Part shown: one piece after another, positions 43,808 to 53,480 of the stretch
Position numbering within the stretch: position 1 is the first letter of the stretch
Layout of the letters: every line of letters starts with the position of its first letter
Assembly (NCBI GenBank): GCA_023213395.1
Contig: CM041465.1
Coordinates: 169,329,741-169,393,740 of the forward strand
Source: Cycas panzhihuaensis
Lineage: Eukaryota; Cycadophyta
DNA length: 64,000 nt
Direction of reading: 5' to 3'
Made by a program: the position numbers and the translations under genes
Notes under the pieces: model-generated
Seen by the model: only the letters and a program-made list of their open reading frames with translations
Database searches by the model: none
Told to the model about the DNA's origin: nothing

Positions 43808-45610
43808 CTAATCTCTCGGCCGTCTCGGGGTCGTCGCCGCCGTGTGGGTACATGTCCTACTCCGGCTTGACCTCGAGACCATATGTGCCACCAGCTGATC
43901 GTATCTGGCCTGGATACGATCCCGCTCTCCCTGGAGTGCCTCCTCTGTCACCCTGAGATGCTCAGTGATCACTGCTAGGTGGGTTCTGCTCTCTTCATCT
44001 CCACCTGCACCGCCTTGTGCCTCCAGAGCCTGTACCCATCCTCGTAGCTCGTCCCTCTCATGTCTCGCGTCATCTCTCTCCTGTTGTAGACGTCCCCGGG
44101 ATGTCACGTGCTCTTGGGACTCTGCAGTCCATATGTCCCTCGCCCTCACCAATGGGGCGAATGCCTCTCTGTGGGCTCCTGCCGCTCTAGGCTCATCACC
44201 TACCTGGATGGGCGGTTGCCCCTCTGCATACACCTGAGGGAATATCTCCCTCACCATAGCCTCTATCAATCTCCGGATCTCTGTTGTACCTACCAATGCA
44301 ACACGCCACGTGTCAGTCTATATCTCACCATATATGTCATAATCAAACTAAACCAAACTTCTATTTGGATGCTAAATGACTCTGGAAAAGGTTAGATCTC
44401 ACCTGCTGTGGCTGCCTGCTCCTCTGGTCGCGTGGCATCCTCCTCTCCTGGCTCTCACAGCCCATGTGCCTCCCTCCTGCACCTCCTTTGCCTGGGTCTC
44501 CCTCCTCGTAGGGGTGGGCCCAACTCTCATCCCTGCGGATCCCATCACGATTCGCAGCCTGCGAGCCCTAGTCACAGGTCCCCTGACCTCGTCTTGTGCT
44601 CCAGATGGTCCTGCCTCTCCTCCGGTAGCTCCGGATGGACCATGTGTGTCTCCTGCCGTCCTTGAGGGACCTGCCTCCCCTGCAGGTCGTGACGGGCCAA
44701 CCCCACTATCTCCACCATCTCCACTATCCCCATCATCATCACTGCCGCTGCCGCTGCAGCACTCCCCGCCCGCCCGCCTCATCGTCGCTATCCCACCTCA
44801 CCGTCCTGTAGGGCTCTGCTATGTAGTCTGGGAGGGTGAGGAGGTCTAGTGATGTGGCCTCTACTAATCTCCGGACATGGGCCCTGTCCTCTGTCCCCTC
44901 GCCTCGCCTCGCCACCATCGGGCCTCGCTCTATAATGGGGTGTGGTCCCCCCGCTGGTGCCACTGTCGCGAAGTGGTCGAAGTACCAACACCGTGAATAG
45001 CAGGTCAGTATGATAGTCCACCTCTACCAGACGTCCTGATAGTATCTAGCTAGGCGACGAGGTTCGCCGCTATCAGGGCTGCCTAGTCCATCCTCTTGCC
45101 GGCTTCGCAGCGGCAAACTGCATCCATCCACCCGACTGGTACCTCCCGATAGTTTTATTTCTGGGAAATCTGGAACAGAATGCATAATATAACTAGCTTC
45201 CTCACTCGAGGAATCCCTGACATCAGAACTGTCTGGAGGGGTGCTCCCCTCTGATCCCACCTGTCAGCTCTTGTGAAGAACAGAGCTGCCTCCTATCTTG
45301 TTGCCTCGGTCGGGCAGCGTCCCTAGTCTCACCAGCCTCCCAATCGCCGGAACTCCCAGTATCCGTCGGATATCCCTCGGCGTGACCATCACATCCCCCA
45401 CCTGTGGTAGGTGGAATACATGTCTCCTCCTATCCCAATGGGACACTATGTCAACCAGTAGCCTCTGGTCCGATGTGTATTGAGGTGTCTTGAGGGCCTT
45501 GTGCAGGCCACACCTCTGTAACATCTCCCTATCCTCCTGAGTTGCCATCTCCATGTAACTCAGCATCGCCATACCTACGTTCTCGCTCGCTATTCTACCG
45601 CGAGGACAGC
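43808..45610 (-). pseudogene. Antisense PMD-like gene of Tat-A
   Basis: Opposite to gag-pol. From an acceptor at 45610 the frame reads CPRGRIASENVGMAMLSYME, then QEDREMLQRCGLHKAL, VDIVSHWDRRRHVFHLPQVG and VMVTPRDIRRILGVPAIGRL. This matches the N-terminal plant mobile domain (usual FHLPxGExTxTLxDVxxLLGLPxxG). The same frame runs to 44739 with only two stops (TGA 45261, TAG 45021). It then shifts into a Gly/Ser/Asp-rich linker (44782-44399). After an intron, 44289-43808 encodes a charged, Glu/Arg-rich, coiled-coil-like tail (RLQQERDDARHERDELRGW). Nuclear action is likely by analogy with host PMD proteins; its use to the element is unknown. Confidence 0.8.
44290..44402 (-). other. Putative intron of Tat-A antisense gene
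   Basis: Minus strand CAGCAG|GTGAGA donor at 44402 and TTGGTAG|GTACAA acceptor ending 44290: 113 bases, more AT-rich than the flanking exons. It sits between linker and tail, as in Tat-B (26072-26175). The exact joining phase is unclear because of nearby frame damage. Confidence 0.65.
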
Positions 45611-45743
45611 CTGTTCACACCACAAACAACTCAAGTCAGTCTCATGTTAGCCACTATCACCCCTCTCTCTCTCAAATCTCTCTTTGCCTAAGATTTAGGG
45701 CTCTTTTGACCCTCGTGTCTATTTTTTTGCCTGTGCGCAGATC

Positions 45744-45775
45744 TGCCAAACTTAGCGGTACCGCTAAGTTTGGCA
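45744..45775. repeat. Perfect 32-base palindrome
   Basis: Left arm TGCCAAACTTAGCGGT, right arm ACCGCTAAGTTTGGCA, no spacer, centre between 45759 and 45760. The central GCGGTACCGC also occurs in the Tat-A 5' LTR near 34130. Confidence 0.97.
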
Positions 45776-45837
45776 CGGGTCCCGTGGTGATTGTGGGACC
45801 CGCGGCCATGATTGCGGCACCGCGATCATTGCCGCGA
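45776..45837. repeat. Two further inverted repeats beside the palindrome
   Basis: GGGTCCC (45777-45783) pairs with GGGACCC (45796-45802) over a short loop. GCGGCCATGATTGCGG then pairs with CCGCGATCATTGCCGC over a two-base loop with two mismatches. With the 32-base palindrome this makes three back-to-back hairpins in about 95 bases. Confidence 0.85.
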
Positions 45838-46270
45838 TTTAACAGCGATCCCCAAAAGGGGCTTTCACCAAAAACCAAAAATTTTCCTGGTGGTCCCCGT
45901 GGGGCCCACCGGGACCAGGGCTCCCTAATGCCCAGGTCCTCGCCTCTTTCTGGGTCTGATTCAGATCCCGAGAGGCCTTCTGTTGCCCATAAGGGGTACT
46001 AAAACTATACCAAAAATCATGCAGAAGCCTTAAAAACCTACAAACTTTGAACTTTGAAATGGGCTGGGTTTAGTGATATCCACTCACTGGATCTGGTCTC
46101 GCTACTGCCATATCGTCTGGTCGGGCACGCTGGCTCTCTCCGCTCTCTGATCCGACGGTCTGATCTCCCTCTGCGTGCCTCCGAAGTTGGGTGGCGCTCC
46201 GCTGCGTAAGGGAATGGCTCTGGTTTCGTACGAGAGCCGGTGAAAATGAATCCATTTTCCCGTTGATTTC

Positions 46271-46280
46271 CTTATATAGG
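46271..46280 (-). promoter_or_regulatory. TATA box for antisense transcription
   Basis: Minus strand CCTATATAAG in a GC-rich setting (gccccCGCCTATATAAGG). Transcription would start near 46240 and run through the first exon into the PMD-like gene. The best TATA match in the internal region. Confidence 0.6.
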
Positions 46281-46802
46281 CGGGGGCCCCAACGGGCACT
46301 CCTTCTATTTTTTGGTCTCACGACAGTCGTCGGGGCCGTCTCCTTGTCCTGTTTGCCTTCGCCTTCTGGCCCTGTCGCCAATTGTGCTTTATTAATGCCC
46401 TTTTTGCCCTCCCTTGCGGGGGCATTTATGGCGCCTCATGATAGCGCTTTTTGCCAGGGCCCTTCTACACCGTTTTACGCGCTACTCCTGTGCCTGCCCA
46501 AGTTTATACTCGTTTGGATCGTCTCGTCGCCCTGGACTCGTTTCTGCGGCCCTTTCTCGCTCTTAGGGTCCCCAAAGGGAATGCCTCCCCTGCCTGGGGG
46601 CATGTTTCGCTTCGTAAAGCGACCTTTTGGCGCCCCAGGAGGCTTTTCCTCCTAACCACTCTCTGCCAGTGATCGGATTGCTTGCTCTCACCCTGGGTAA
46701 CCTCATTGCTAGGTCCTCCTACCCTTCACGGCCATCTTTTGCTTATTTTTTTTTCGAGTATTGCTTTCACCATCCATTAACTGCTTGGATTTTGTGTCAC
46801 CT
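46281..46802. other. Tat-A region between antisense promoter and aRNH
   Basis: GC-rich. The plus-strand frame 46191-46655 is open but hydrophobic and unlike any domain I know. It probably contains upstream elements of the antisense promoter and the lead-in to aRNH. Confidence 0.4.
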
Positions 46803-47220
46803 ATGTCCATCTATATCTTTATTGATAGCGGAAGCTGCGGTAATCCTGGACCTTCTCCCCCTGCGTGGATCCTCCGCAGCCCTTCTGGACATGATATCCT
46901 CCGCTCTGGGATCTTCCTCCCAGAGGCTACCAACAACGAAGCTGAGTATACAATTATCAAGCCCCATCGACGCCCTCCATTTCCATCACGGATCCATTGT
47001 CTTGCTTTGCGACTCTCAAGTTGTGGTGTCTCATCTCACCCAGGTTTACCAGGTGCGATGCCCTCACTTGAGGACCCTCGCTTCCACCGCCAGATCTCTC
47101 CTGGCCCACTTTTCTTCTGTCGATATCTAGCATATCCCTCGGGCTCTCAATGCTAAGGCGGATAGTCTTGTCCGCCTCATCCTTGAGCGCCGCCTTTCCC
47201 TCCTTGCTGACCGTCCCTGA
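46803..47220 (+). pseudogene. Tat-A second RNase H (aRNH type)
   Basis: Starts ATG at 46803: MSIYIFIDSGSCGNPGPSPP, then ATNNEAEYT, a one-base frame change near 46950, DALHFHHG, CDSQVVVSHLTQVYQVR, and HIPRALNAKADSLVRLILE. This is the RVT_3/archaeal-type RNase HI pattern, distinct from the Gypsy RNase H after RT. All four catalytic acids are present (Asp 46824, Glu 46944, Asp 47011, Asp 47161). Breaks are that frame change and TAG at 47128 (Gln expected). In well-known Tat/Ogre elements the extra RNase H lies between RT-RNase H and integrase; here it is near the 3' LTR. Confidence 0.88.
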
Positions 47221-47620
47221 GGCTTGCCTGGCCTTCCTGTCGCCCAAGCCCTAGGTCGTCAGTCACGGTGCTTTGCGATCCGTTCGCACCTCTGAAACCT
47301 GGCTACTAACGAGGTAAAACTATGGTGACCACTCTTTGCTTACTCTTTACTTGACTCTACATGCTCCTTTGCATCCTTTGTGGTGGGGGTAGCCCCCTCA
47401 CCTGTCTCTTTCTCCCAGTCGGTTTCCAGGTGGCTCATAGGCAGCCCCTATGTTATCTCCACCGCCGCTTTCATATCCACGTGTTCCGCCATGGCACTCG
47501 CCGGCACCCTTGCCTGCTGTTATGGTCTTGATTGATATATCTATATACGCATGTGCTCGACAGTGTTGCCAAGATTCGCCATCGCACCGAGCTTCCGCGG
47601 TGAGGCTCACGCCAAGGGCG
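47221..47620 (+). other. Tat-A 3' non-coding region
   Basis: About 400 bases between aRNH and the 3' LTR. The purine run at the LTR boundary is weak (AAGGGCG at 47614-47620). No other feature seen. Confidence 0.5.
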
Positions 47621-50193
47621 TGTTTCCCGGCTTCCGGGAATGGATACGGAATCACCGACTCAGGTAAGTGTAGGTATGTTTTTCGCATCGTCATCTTTTT
47701 CTTTTGATGAGTATTTGCTTGCATGCTTGCATGTGTGTGGCTTTGTGGGCAACCTTGCCGTTGTCCACACTTATTTTAGCCTATGATGACTATAGCATGG
47801 GCACACTCCTAGCGAGTGTGGCACCCTGGTGGCCACTTCACTTCCCGCATCTGCCCTCCTCGCTCCAAGATCCACTCAGTTTGTGCCACCTCCGCCCGTG
47901 TGATGACCCGTCATCGTTTGGTCAACTTGCCACCTTGGTCGAGCCCTATTTTTGCTCCTTTGGACCCGTTTGTTGGCTTGTGTACCCTCGGGTAGGTGTT
48001 CTAGTCTCCTATTAGCCCTTTTGGTCATCTGCCCCCAGCCTAGGGTGGGCCCATTTTTGGCTCTAGGTGCATCACTGGAATTTTCACCAGAGGAATATCC
48101 ATGATCACTGAATTTGCTGACGATCTGTTGTCTCAAGTTGTTTTTTAAAATCTGCCATGGTAATTTTGCATTTATTGCGAAATTGCCACGTGGCTTGTGC
48201 CTTAATTCTCTCCCAGCCGCGTCCTAATTGCTCGCTTTAGGGTTTGGTCTGAGTATTTAAGCCATTTTTGACTCATTTTTGAGGATTCTTTTGCTCACTT
48301 TTGGAATTTCTCTCAAGGAAACATCATCCTGCTCTGTTCTTCTCTGCCGTTCTGCTGCTGCTACTAGACCAGCGTCCCTCCTTCAGCACCCAGCTCTCCT
48401 TTGGTGTGGCTGAGACATTCTCCCAGCCCCTCAAGCACCTTGGAGAGGGCCCCTTTGGAGTGGTTTCCGGTTGATCTTTGCCCAGGCAGTCCATAAGTGC
48501 CACAAGTGCAGGAGTTTCTCTTCCAACCTCCTTAGCAGGGTCTCAAACCTGCTCTACTTTAGATCTGGGCTAATTTCTCAGCCCCTCTTTGCTGCTCTTT
48601 GGTTGAGGTAAGTCCCTTGCCTCCCTCACTCAGGTACTCCTTGTTTTGCATGTTTTTTTCCTGTGATATTCATACTCTATTTCCCTTGCTCCTTGTTTGC
48701 TTGTGTGAGCTTGGTTCTTGCCTTTTTGTAGGCTGTCTCGCCACTGTTTTGAGCCTCTTACCTGTGTTTGCTGTCCAAGGCAGTGGCATTGAGGGGTGGC
48801 ACAGGTTTTGGAGAGGAGCTGGGTGGATTCCGTACCACCTTCCACGCTCCCTAAGCGGCTCTAAGCCCTCCAAAGCCTCCCTCTCGCCCCGTGCTGCCCT
48901 TGGCTTGCAAACAAGGGTTTGTAGGCCTTCTTTTGGCCGCCCAAACCAGCGTTGTCACAAGTTGCAGCACTAATTTGGGGCCTTTTGTTCAGGTTTGGGC
49001 AACACTCATAAGTCCCAACCGCTAGTTTTTGCCTCACTTTCTTCTCGGCCGCCCGGCTTGCTCCTCATAGCATCCCGGTTCACCGTGGGTATTCTTAGGC
49101 CTCTCTTTGCCCCTTTGCTGCCATTTTCTAGCCCTTACTCTTGGCCTTGTCCTCGCTGCCTCATGGCTCTTGAGGGGAGGTTAGGGCGCCATTTGCGGGA
49201 GGTAGGCTACTCCGAGGCTTACCGATCATTTACTTTCGCCTTGGTCACTCTTTTTGGGTACTTTCATTGTTGGATTGGCACTAACGCATGTATATTTAGA
49301 TTCGCATTTATACTACTTAGGCATATATTGTAGGAATCTTGTATTGCATGCTAGTGTTCTTCCCCCAGGAAGGGAAAGACCGCCTTTGCTTACAGGTATT
49401 CAGGGGCGTGGAGGATACCGCCCATTAGTCTCGTTGCCGGTAAGTACCTTTGTATACGTTATGTTTTCATGTTGTTTCATTTATTAGTTAGTGCTTCCTT
49501 TCGTTCTTTGGTATCGCATTTGATTTTCCGGGGAAGGTAAGGAAGCCCCCTTTTTCACCCGCCACAACATCTCGCATCCAATTCGCCGTGTGGAGTGGTT
49601 TGGCGCTCCTCGAGAAGGCTTTCGTCACCCACGCCCTTGGTCCAGGTGCACGTCTTGCTCCACTTTGCTACCTCTTTCTTTCTTTTATTTCTCCTTTAGT
49701 AACTAGCACATTGGAAGATAAAAGGGAAAATTTGGTCTTGTGTTTGGTTGCGTTTAGTTTATTTTGCTGCGTATATATTTACCGCCTATAGGAAAGGTTG
49801 TAGGAACCCTCTTCTTCTACCTTTCTCCCTCTCTCCTCAACCACACAAGTGCCTTGCTTCTCACATCACTTGTGTACCTGGTTAGGTTGTGTAGGCATAC
49901 TCTTGGCCTATCCCCTTTGGGTCTTCTCTTCCCCCCTTCTGGCCACCCAAGGGTGGGAGGGGCCTGCCTCTAGGTCAAACCAGGTTTGCCCTACGCGTCT
50001 TCACCCCTTGTTCGAAGCGGTGAAGGACCACCTGATAGTAGCCATACTCCATTATAGATCCTGAACTCGCGCTCCAGCGCACGGGGCGCTCTGCATGATA
50101 GTTATCCACCTCTTAGGTCCCACCTTCAATCATTTGACCACCCACACTCTCCACACCTACTAGTTAGGTAGTTATCCCGTAGACGCGCGTCCA
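47621..50193 (+). repeat. Tat-A 3' LTR
   Basis: 2573 bases, ends GCGCGTCCA, followed by the GTGTG duplication. Close match to 33638-36222, including G-box and TATA-like box. Diverges strongly only in 48063-48140. Confidence 0.95.
48186..48260 (+). promoter_or_regulatory. Tat-A 3' LTR copy of G-box and TATA-like box
   Basis: CCACGTGG at 48186-48193 and TATTTAA at 48254-48260, as in the 5' LTR. It could drive read-out transcription into the solo LTR and beyond. Confidence 0.5.
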
Positions 50194-50198
50194 GTGTG

Positions 50199-50657
50199 TT
50201 AGGGAAACATCCATACAGGAAAGGTATCAATCTTTATTATTGTAGAATGAAGAAAATATACATAATCCTATAGCAGAGTGCTTACAATAACAACAACTAG
50301 CCACCCAACTCCTCATAGTACATTAAACACTATCAACATAATAAAAAATGTCCTAAATTGGGCTACATGAGAGGGTCATCCAAGGCATAAATCTCGACTG
50401 TAGAATCTAGGGTATTTTGAGTGAACGACCCTAATTCTCTTTACAATTTAATATATTTTACAGTGCTAAATTTTTGGGTTGGGGGATATCACCCCTGAAC
50501 CCTCTCTTTGTGGGGGGTATTCCACTCCCCTACATCCCCCTGGCCAAGGGGGGCTCCCGCCCCCCTTGGAACCCCTCGAGGAAGGTTTGGGGGGGAAACT
50601 GCACTATTAACATGTCAAAATTTTAGTCTCCAACCATTGTCGTTACATTACTTAACA
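50199..50657 (+). repeat. Solo LTR, right piece
   Basis: Continues the unit broken at 33637. Contains a strong hairpin: CCAAGGGGGG (50544-50553), six-base loop, CCCCCCTTGG (50560-50569). Ends CTTAACA at 50657, then TAGGA and the rest of the Copia-3 LTR. Confidence 0.75.
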
Positions 50658-50662
50658 TAGGA

Positions 50663-50857
50663 GGGCTCCCACCCTTCTCCTAAAATATATACTTTGGGGT
50701 TAATACCCCCAGTGTTCTTCAACACCACTATATGAACCAAAATATTAATGTACTCACTATACTGGCTTGAATACAATGATGTCTTTACGTATGATATGCA
50801 TTATGGGTTGAATGCTACATTTACCTACTCTACTATGCTCTTCATTCATTTCTAACA
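50663..50857 (+). repeat. Copia-3 3' LTR, right piece
   Basis: Aligns with 29168-29361 of the 5' LTR (shared ...ttcttcaacaccac and tactcactat phrases) and ends CTAACA. Followed by ACTTA, the likely partner of CCTCA at 29031. Confidence 0.88.
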
Positions 50858-50862
50858 ACTTA

Positions 50863-52080
50863 GGAATTAGGAATTAATGGGCTTCTTAAACTCTAAACTC
50901 TCTAATATAGATATTTCATAGGCACCATTCTCTAAGTCTTCAATAACCAAGCAGGGTCCTGACTATTTTGGAGAGAACTTTCATTATTTATCAGGAAGAT
51001 ATTCTAACTTTAATACTTTATCACCAACATAAAATTTTCCATGTCTAGGCTACCTATCATGAGCAACTTAAATCCTTACTTTGGAAGCCAACCTATTTTG
51101 AAACGTTGATAGATAGGTTTCATTGACTTTCTCTAATTCCAAAAGATATGCTTCTCTTTAAAACTCTTCATCAGTAAATTCTTTTAGTGAGACACATAAG
51201 GAAGGGATTTTGACTTCCAAAGGAAGAACTGCTTCAACACCATAGACCAAAGAGAAATATGTCATACCAATAGCATTCTAATTGAGGTTCAATATGCCCA
51301 TAATGCCAAAAATAACTGAGAATGCTAATCACAATGGGAGTTTACTACAGTCTTGGCTAAAATATTAGCTAAAGTTTTATTAAATACTTCAGCTTGGCCA
51401 TTTACTTATAAATGATATGGGACTGATAGTCTATGTAATATGGGATTTATTACATAGTTCATTCACATTAAGATTATAAAATAAAGATCCATTATTAATG
51501 ATGATAATACTAGGTACCCTAAATCTACAAATAATATATTAAAAAATGAAAATAATGACTATCTTTCATGTGGCTAAAACTAATGGAATAGTTTCACTCC
51601 ATTTAGTAAAATATTCCGTAGTAGTAATAATAAACTTATAAGCATTAGATGATGTCAGAAAGATTTTCCTAATGAGACCTAAACCCTATTGAAAAAAGGG
51701 CTAAGGAGAAATTATAGACTTTAATTTTTGAGTTGGCTTATAAATTAAAGTAGCATGGGGTTGGCATTTCTCTCATTTTTAAACATATGCATAAGCATCT
51801 TTAAACAAAGTAGGCCAATAGGGTCCCATATGAAGGATACACTAAGTGGTGGATTAGCAACCAAAGTAACCACCACATATTCCATCATGACATTCTATTA
51901 AGGCCATTAGAGCTTTATCAAGAGAAAGCCATCTCAATGGAATCCCATCAACGGAATGTTTATAAAGAACATTATCAAGTTAAAGATAGTGTTAGGCAAC
52001 AACTTAAATTCTCCTTCTCTTCTTTGATATAGAAGAAGAAGGAAGAGTTTGATCACATAAGTAATCCTTAATTTTCCCAT
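50863..52080 (-). pseudogene. Tat-B integrase (broken)
   Basis: On the minus strand: LMALIECHDGICGGYFG and DAYAYV...ERCQ (HHCC finger), GLGLIRKIF where the first Asp is Gly, IIINNGSLFYN where the second Asp is Asn, NGQAEVFNKTL with the Glu kept, LWAY-stop-TSIR, and near 50920-51050 VLKLEYLPDK, ENGAYEISI and EFKKPINS-stop-FL. The last few codons lie at 29016-29035, beyond the Copia-3 insertion. Pieces line up with Tat-A integrase throughout. Confidence 0.88.
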
Positions 52081-52269
52081 ACCATGGATCTTGAAAAAGG
52101 ATAGCCTAAATTTGGAGAATATGTTCATAAGGGAGTCTATCATTAATAGGTTAGTTATCAATATTTGGTAAAGGAGTGTCAACCATGATCTAGACAACAA
52201 CCATTTCTTTTTTAGATTTCTAATTGATGATTTGAAAAGTTCTTATAGTAACAATGATCATTTACCTAA

Positions 52270-52620
52270 ATGCCCAATGGGGTTTACTTTAGTTAAAAGA
52301 TATTTAATGGGATCAAATTAGACGATAAGGAAGATTGTATTACCAAGGAGATAATGGCATAATTTCTTAATAGTAAAGATAAAAGAAAGACATTCTTTTT
52401 TGTAGGAGAATAGTAATGCTCTACTACAACTAACATTTTATTAATGAAGTAGATAGTTCACTCTTTACTGAAATTTTCTTTTTGCATCAACATTTCTACT
52501 AATGACTCATTCATGGAAGAAGTATATAAACTAAAAGGCTTACTAAAAATTGGAGGAGCAAGAATAGGAGTAGAGACTAATGCTCATTTTAATTTATCAA
52601 AAGATTCTTGAGCTTGGGAG
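52270..52620 (-). pseudogene. Tat-B Gypsy-type RNase H (broken)
   Basis: Minus strand: ESFDKLK-stop-ALVSTPILAPP, FSLYTSSMNESLVEMLMQK (Asp of the family now Asn), and YSPTKKNVFLLSLLLR. Several stops and a frame change. The order after RT and before integrase is normal. Confidence 0.82.
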
Positions 52621-52649
52621 GTCCACTCAAGAGAAGCTTCTTTCATAAG

Positions 52650-53480
52650 AAGAGTGGTTAGAAGTTTTGTATCTAAGGTAAAATTAGTGATGAAGTGCTT
52701 AAGAAAACCAAGTCTTATTAAGAAGGATTTAATTTACTTTTGTGTTTTAGCTAGAGGCATTTCAACAATTGCTTTGACCTTACCAGGGTCAATCCTAATT
52801 CTATCATAAGCAATAATATTACCTAATATTTTTCCAAAAGTAACTACAAAGACACATTTAGAGAGATTCAAGCATAAGCAATACGTATGACATCTTTTAA
52901 AGATTATCCTTAAGTCACTAACATGGTTTTGTAGTTATTGAGAAAGAGCAAGGATATCATCTAGATACATGGTAATAATTTCACCAATCAAGTCATGGAG
53001 AATGAAGACCATAACTCTCTAGTAGGCAGCTCTAGTATTTTTCAATCCAAAAGGCACGACTTTGTAAATAAAAGTTCCCTAATGAATAGTAAAAGTTGTT
53101 TTATAATGATCTTGAGGTGTAATAGAAATCTAATTATACCCAAAGAAGTCATCCATAATAAACATGACTTTAAAGCCTCTAGTTTGGTCCTAAATTTAAT
53201 CTAGAAAAGGAAAAAGGAATTTGTCTTTGGGGTAAGCATCATTATTATCTCATAAATCAATGTGAATTTTGATAGATCCATTCTTTTGGCAACTGGAACT
53301 ATATTTGAAATCCATTGAGAATATTCAACACTTTTAATAAATCCAGCTTTCAGTAGTTTCTCTACTTCTTATTTGATTATGGGAGAAAGGCAAGGATAAA
53401 TGGGTCTTTGTTTCTAATGTTTAGGCTTAATGCTTGGGATAGTAGTGATATTATGAATGATGATATCAAGGTGAAGACCC
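52650..53480 (-). pseudogene. Tat-B reverse transcriptase (broken, active site kept)
   Basis: Minus strand: VEYSQWISNIVPVAK, VVPFGLKNTRAAY-stop-RVMVF, and MYLDDILALSQ with YLDD intact at 52956-52967. Then FVVTFGKILGN, RIRIDPGKVKAIVEMPLAKT, IKSFLIRLGFLKHFI. Motifs and spacing match Tat-A. Numerous stops. Confidence 0.9.

Larger units (their letters stand above)
45611..46090 (-). other. Possible first intron of Tat-A antisense gene
   Basis: GTGAGT at 46087-46082 on the minus strand is a strong donor, following an open stretch (MAVARPDP). GTGTGAACAG at 45620-45611 is a good acceptor placed just where the PMD frame opens. Phases of the two exons as they stand do not join cleanly, so this is tentative. 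The palindrome cluster lies inside it. Confidence 0.4.
33638..50193 (+). mobile_element. Tat-A: young GC-rich Tat/Ogre-type Ty3/Gypsy element
   Basis: 16.6 kb. LTRs 33638-36222 and 47621-50193; exact target duplication GTGTG at 33633-33637 and 50194-50198. Internal order: primer site, gag, protease, long linker, RT, RNase H, integrase, antisense PMD-like gene, palindrome cluster, aRNH, 3' LTR. Sense frames are long and broken only by a handful of stops, mostly explained by CGA to TGA or CAG/CAA to TAG/TAA. The sharp rise in GC content at its edges shows it entered much later than the AT-rich DNA around it. Confidence 0.95.
29036..50857 (+). mobile_element. Copia-3: gag-only Copia-type element, split by nested insertions
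   Basis: 5' LTR 29036-29361, initiator-Met-like primer site, a long leader, one gag frame and a purine tract at 33304, then a 3' LTR starting 33315. The 3' LTR is interrupted at 33448 and continues at 50663-50857; the two pieces sum to 329 bases against 326 in the 5' LTR. No protease, integrase, RT or RNase H is found between gag and the 3' LTR, so it depended on other elements for movement. Flanks CCTCA and ACTTA may be a worn target duplication. Confidence 0.82.
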
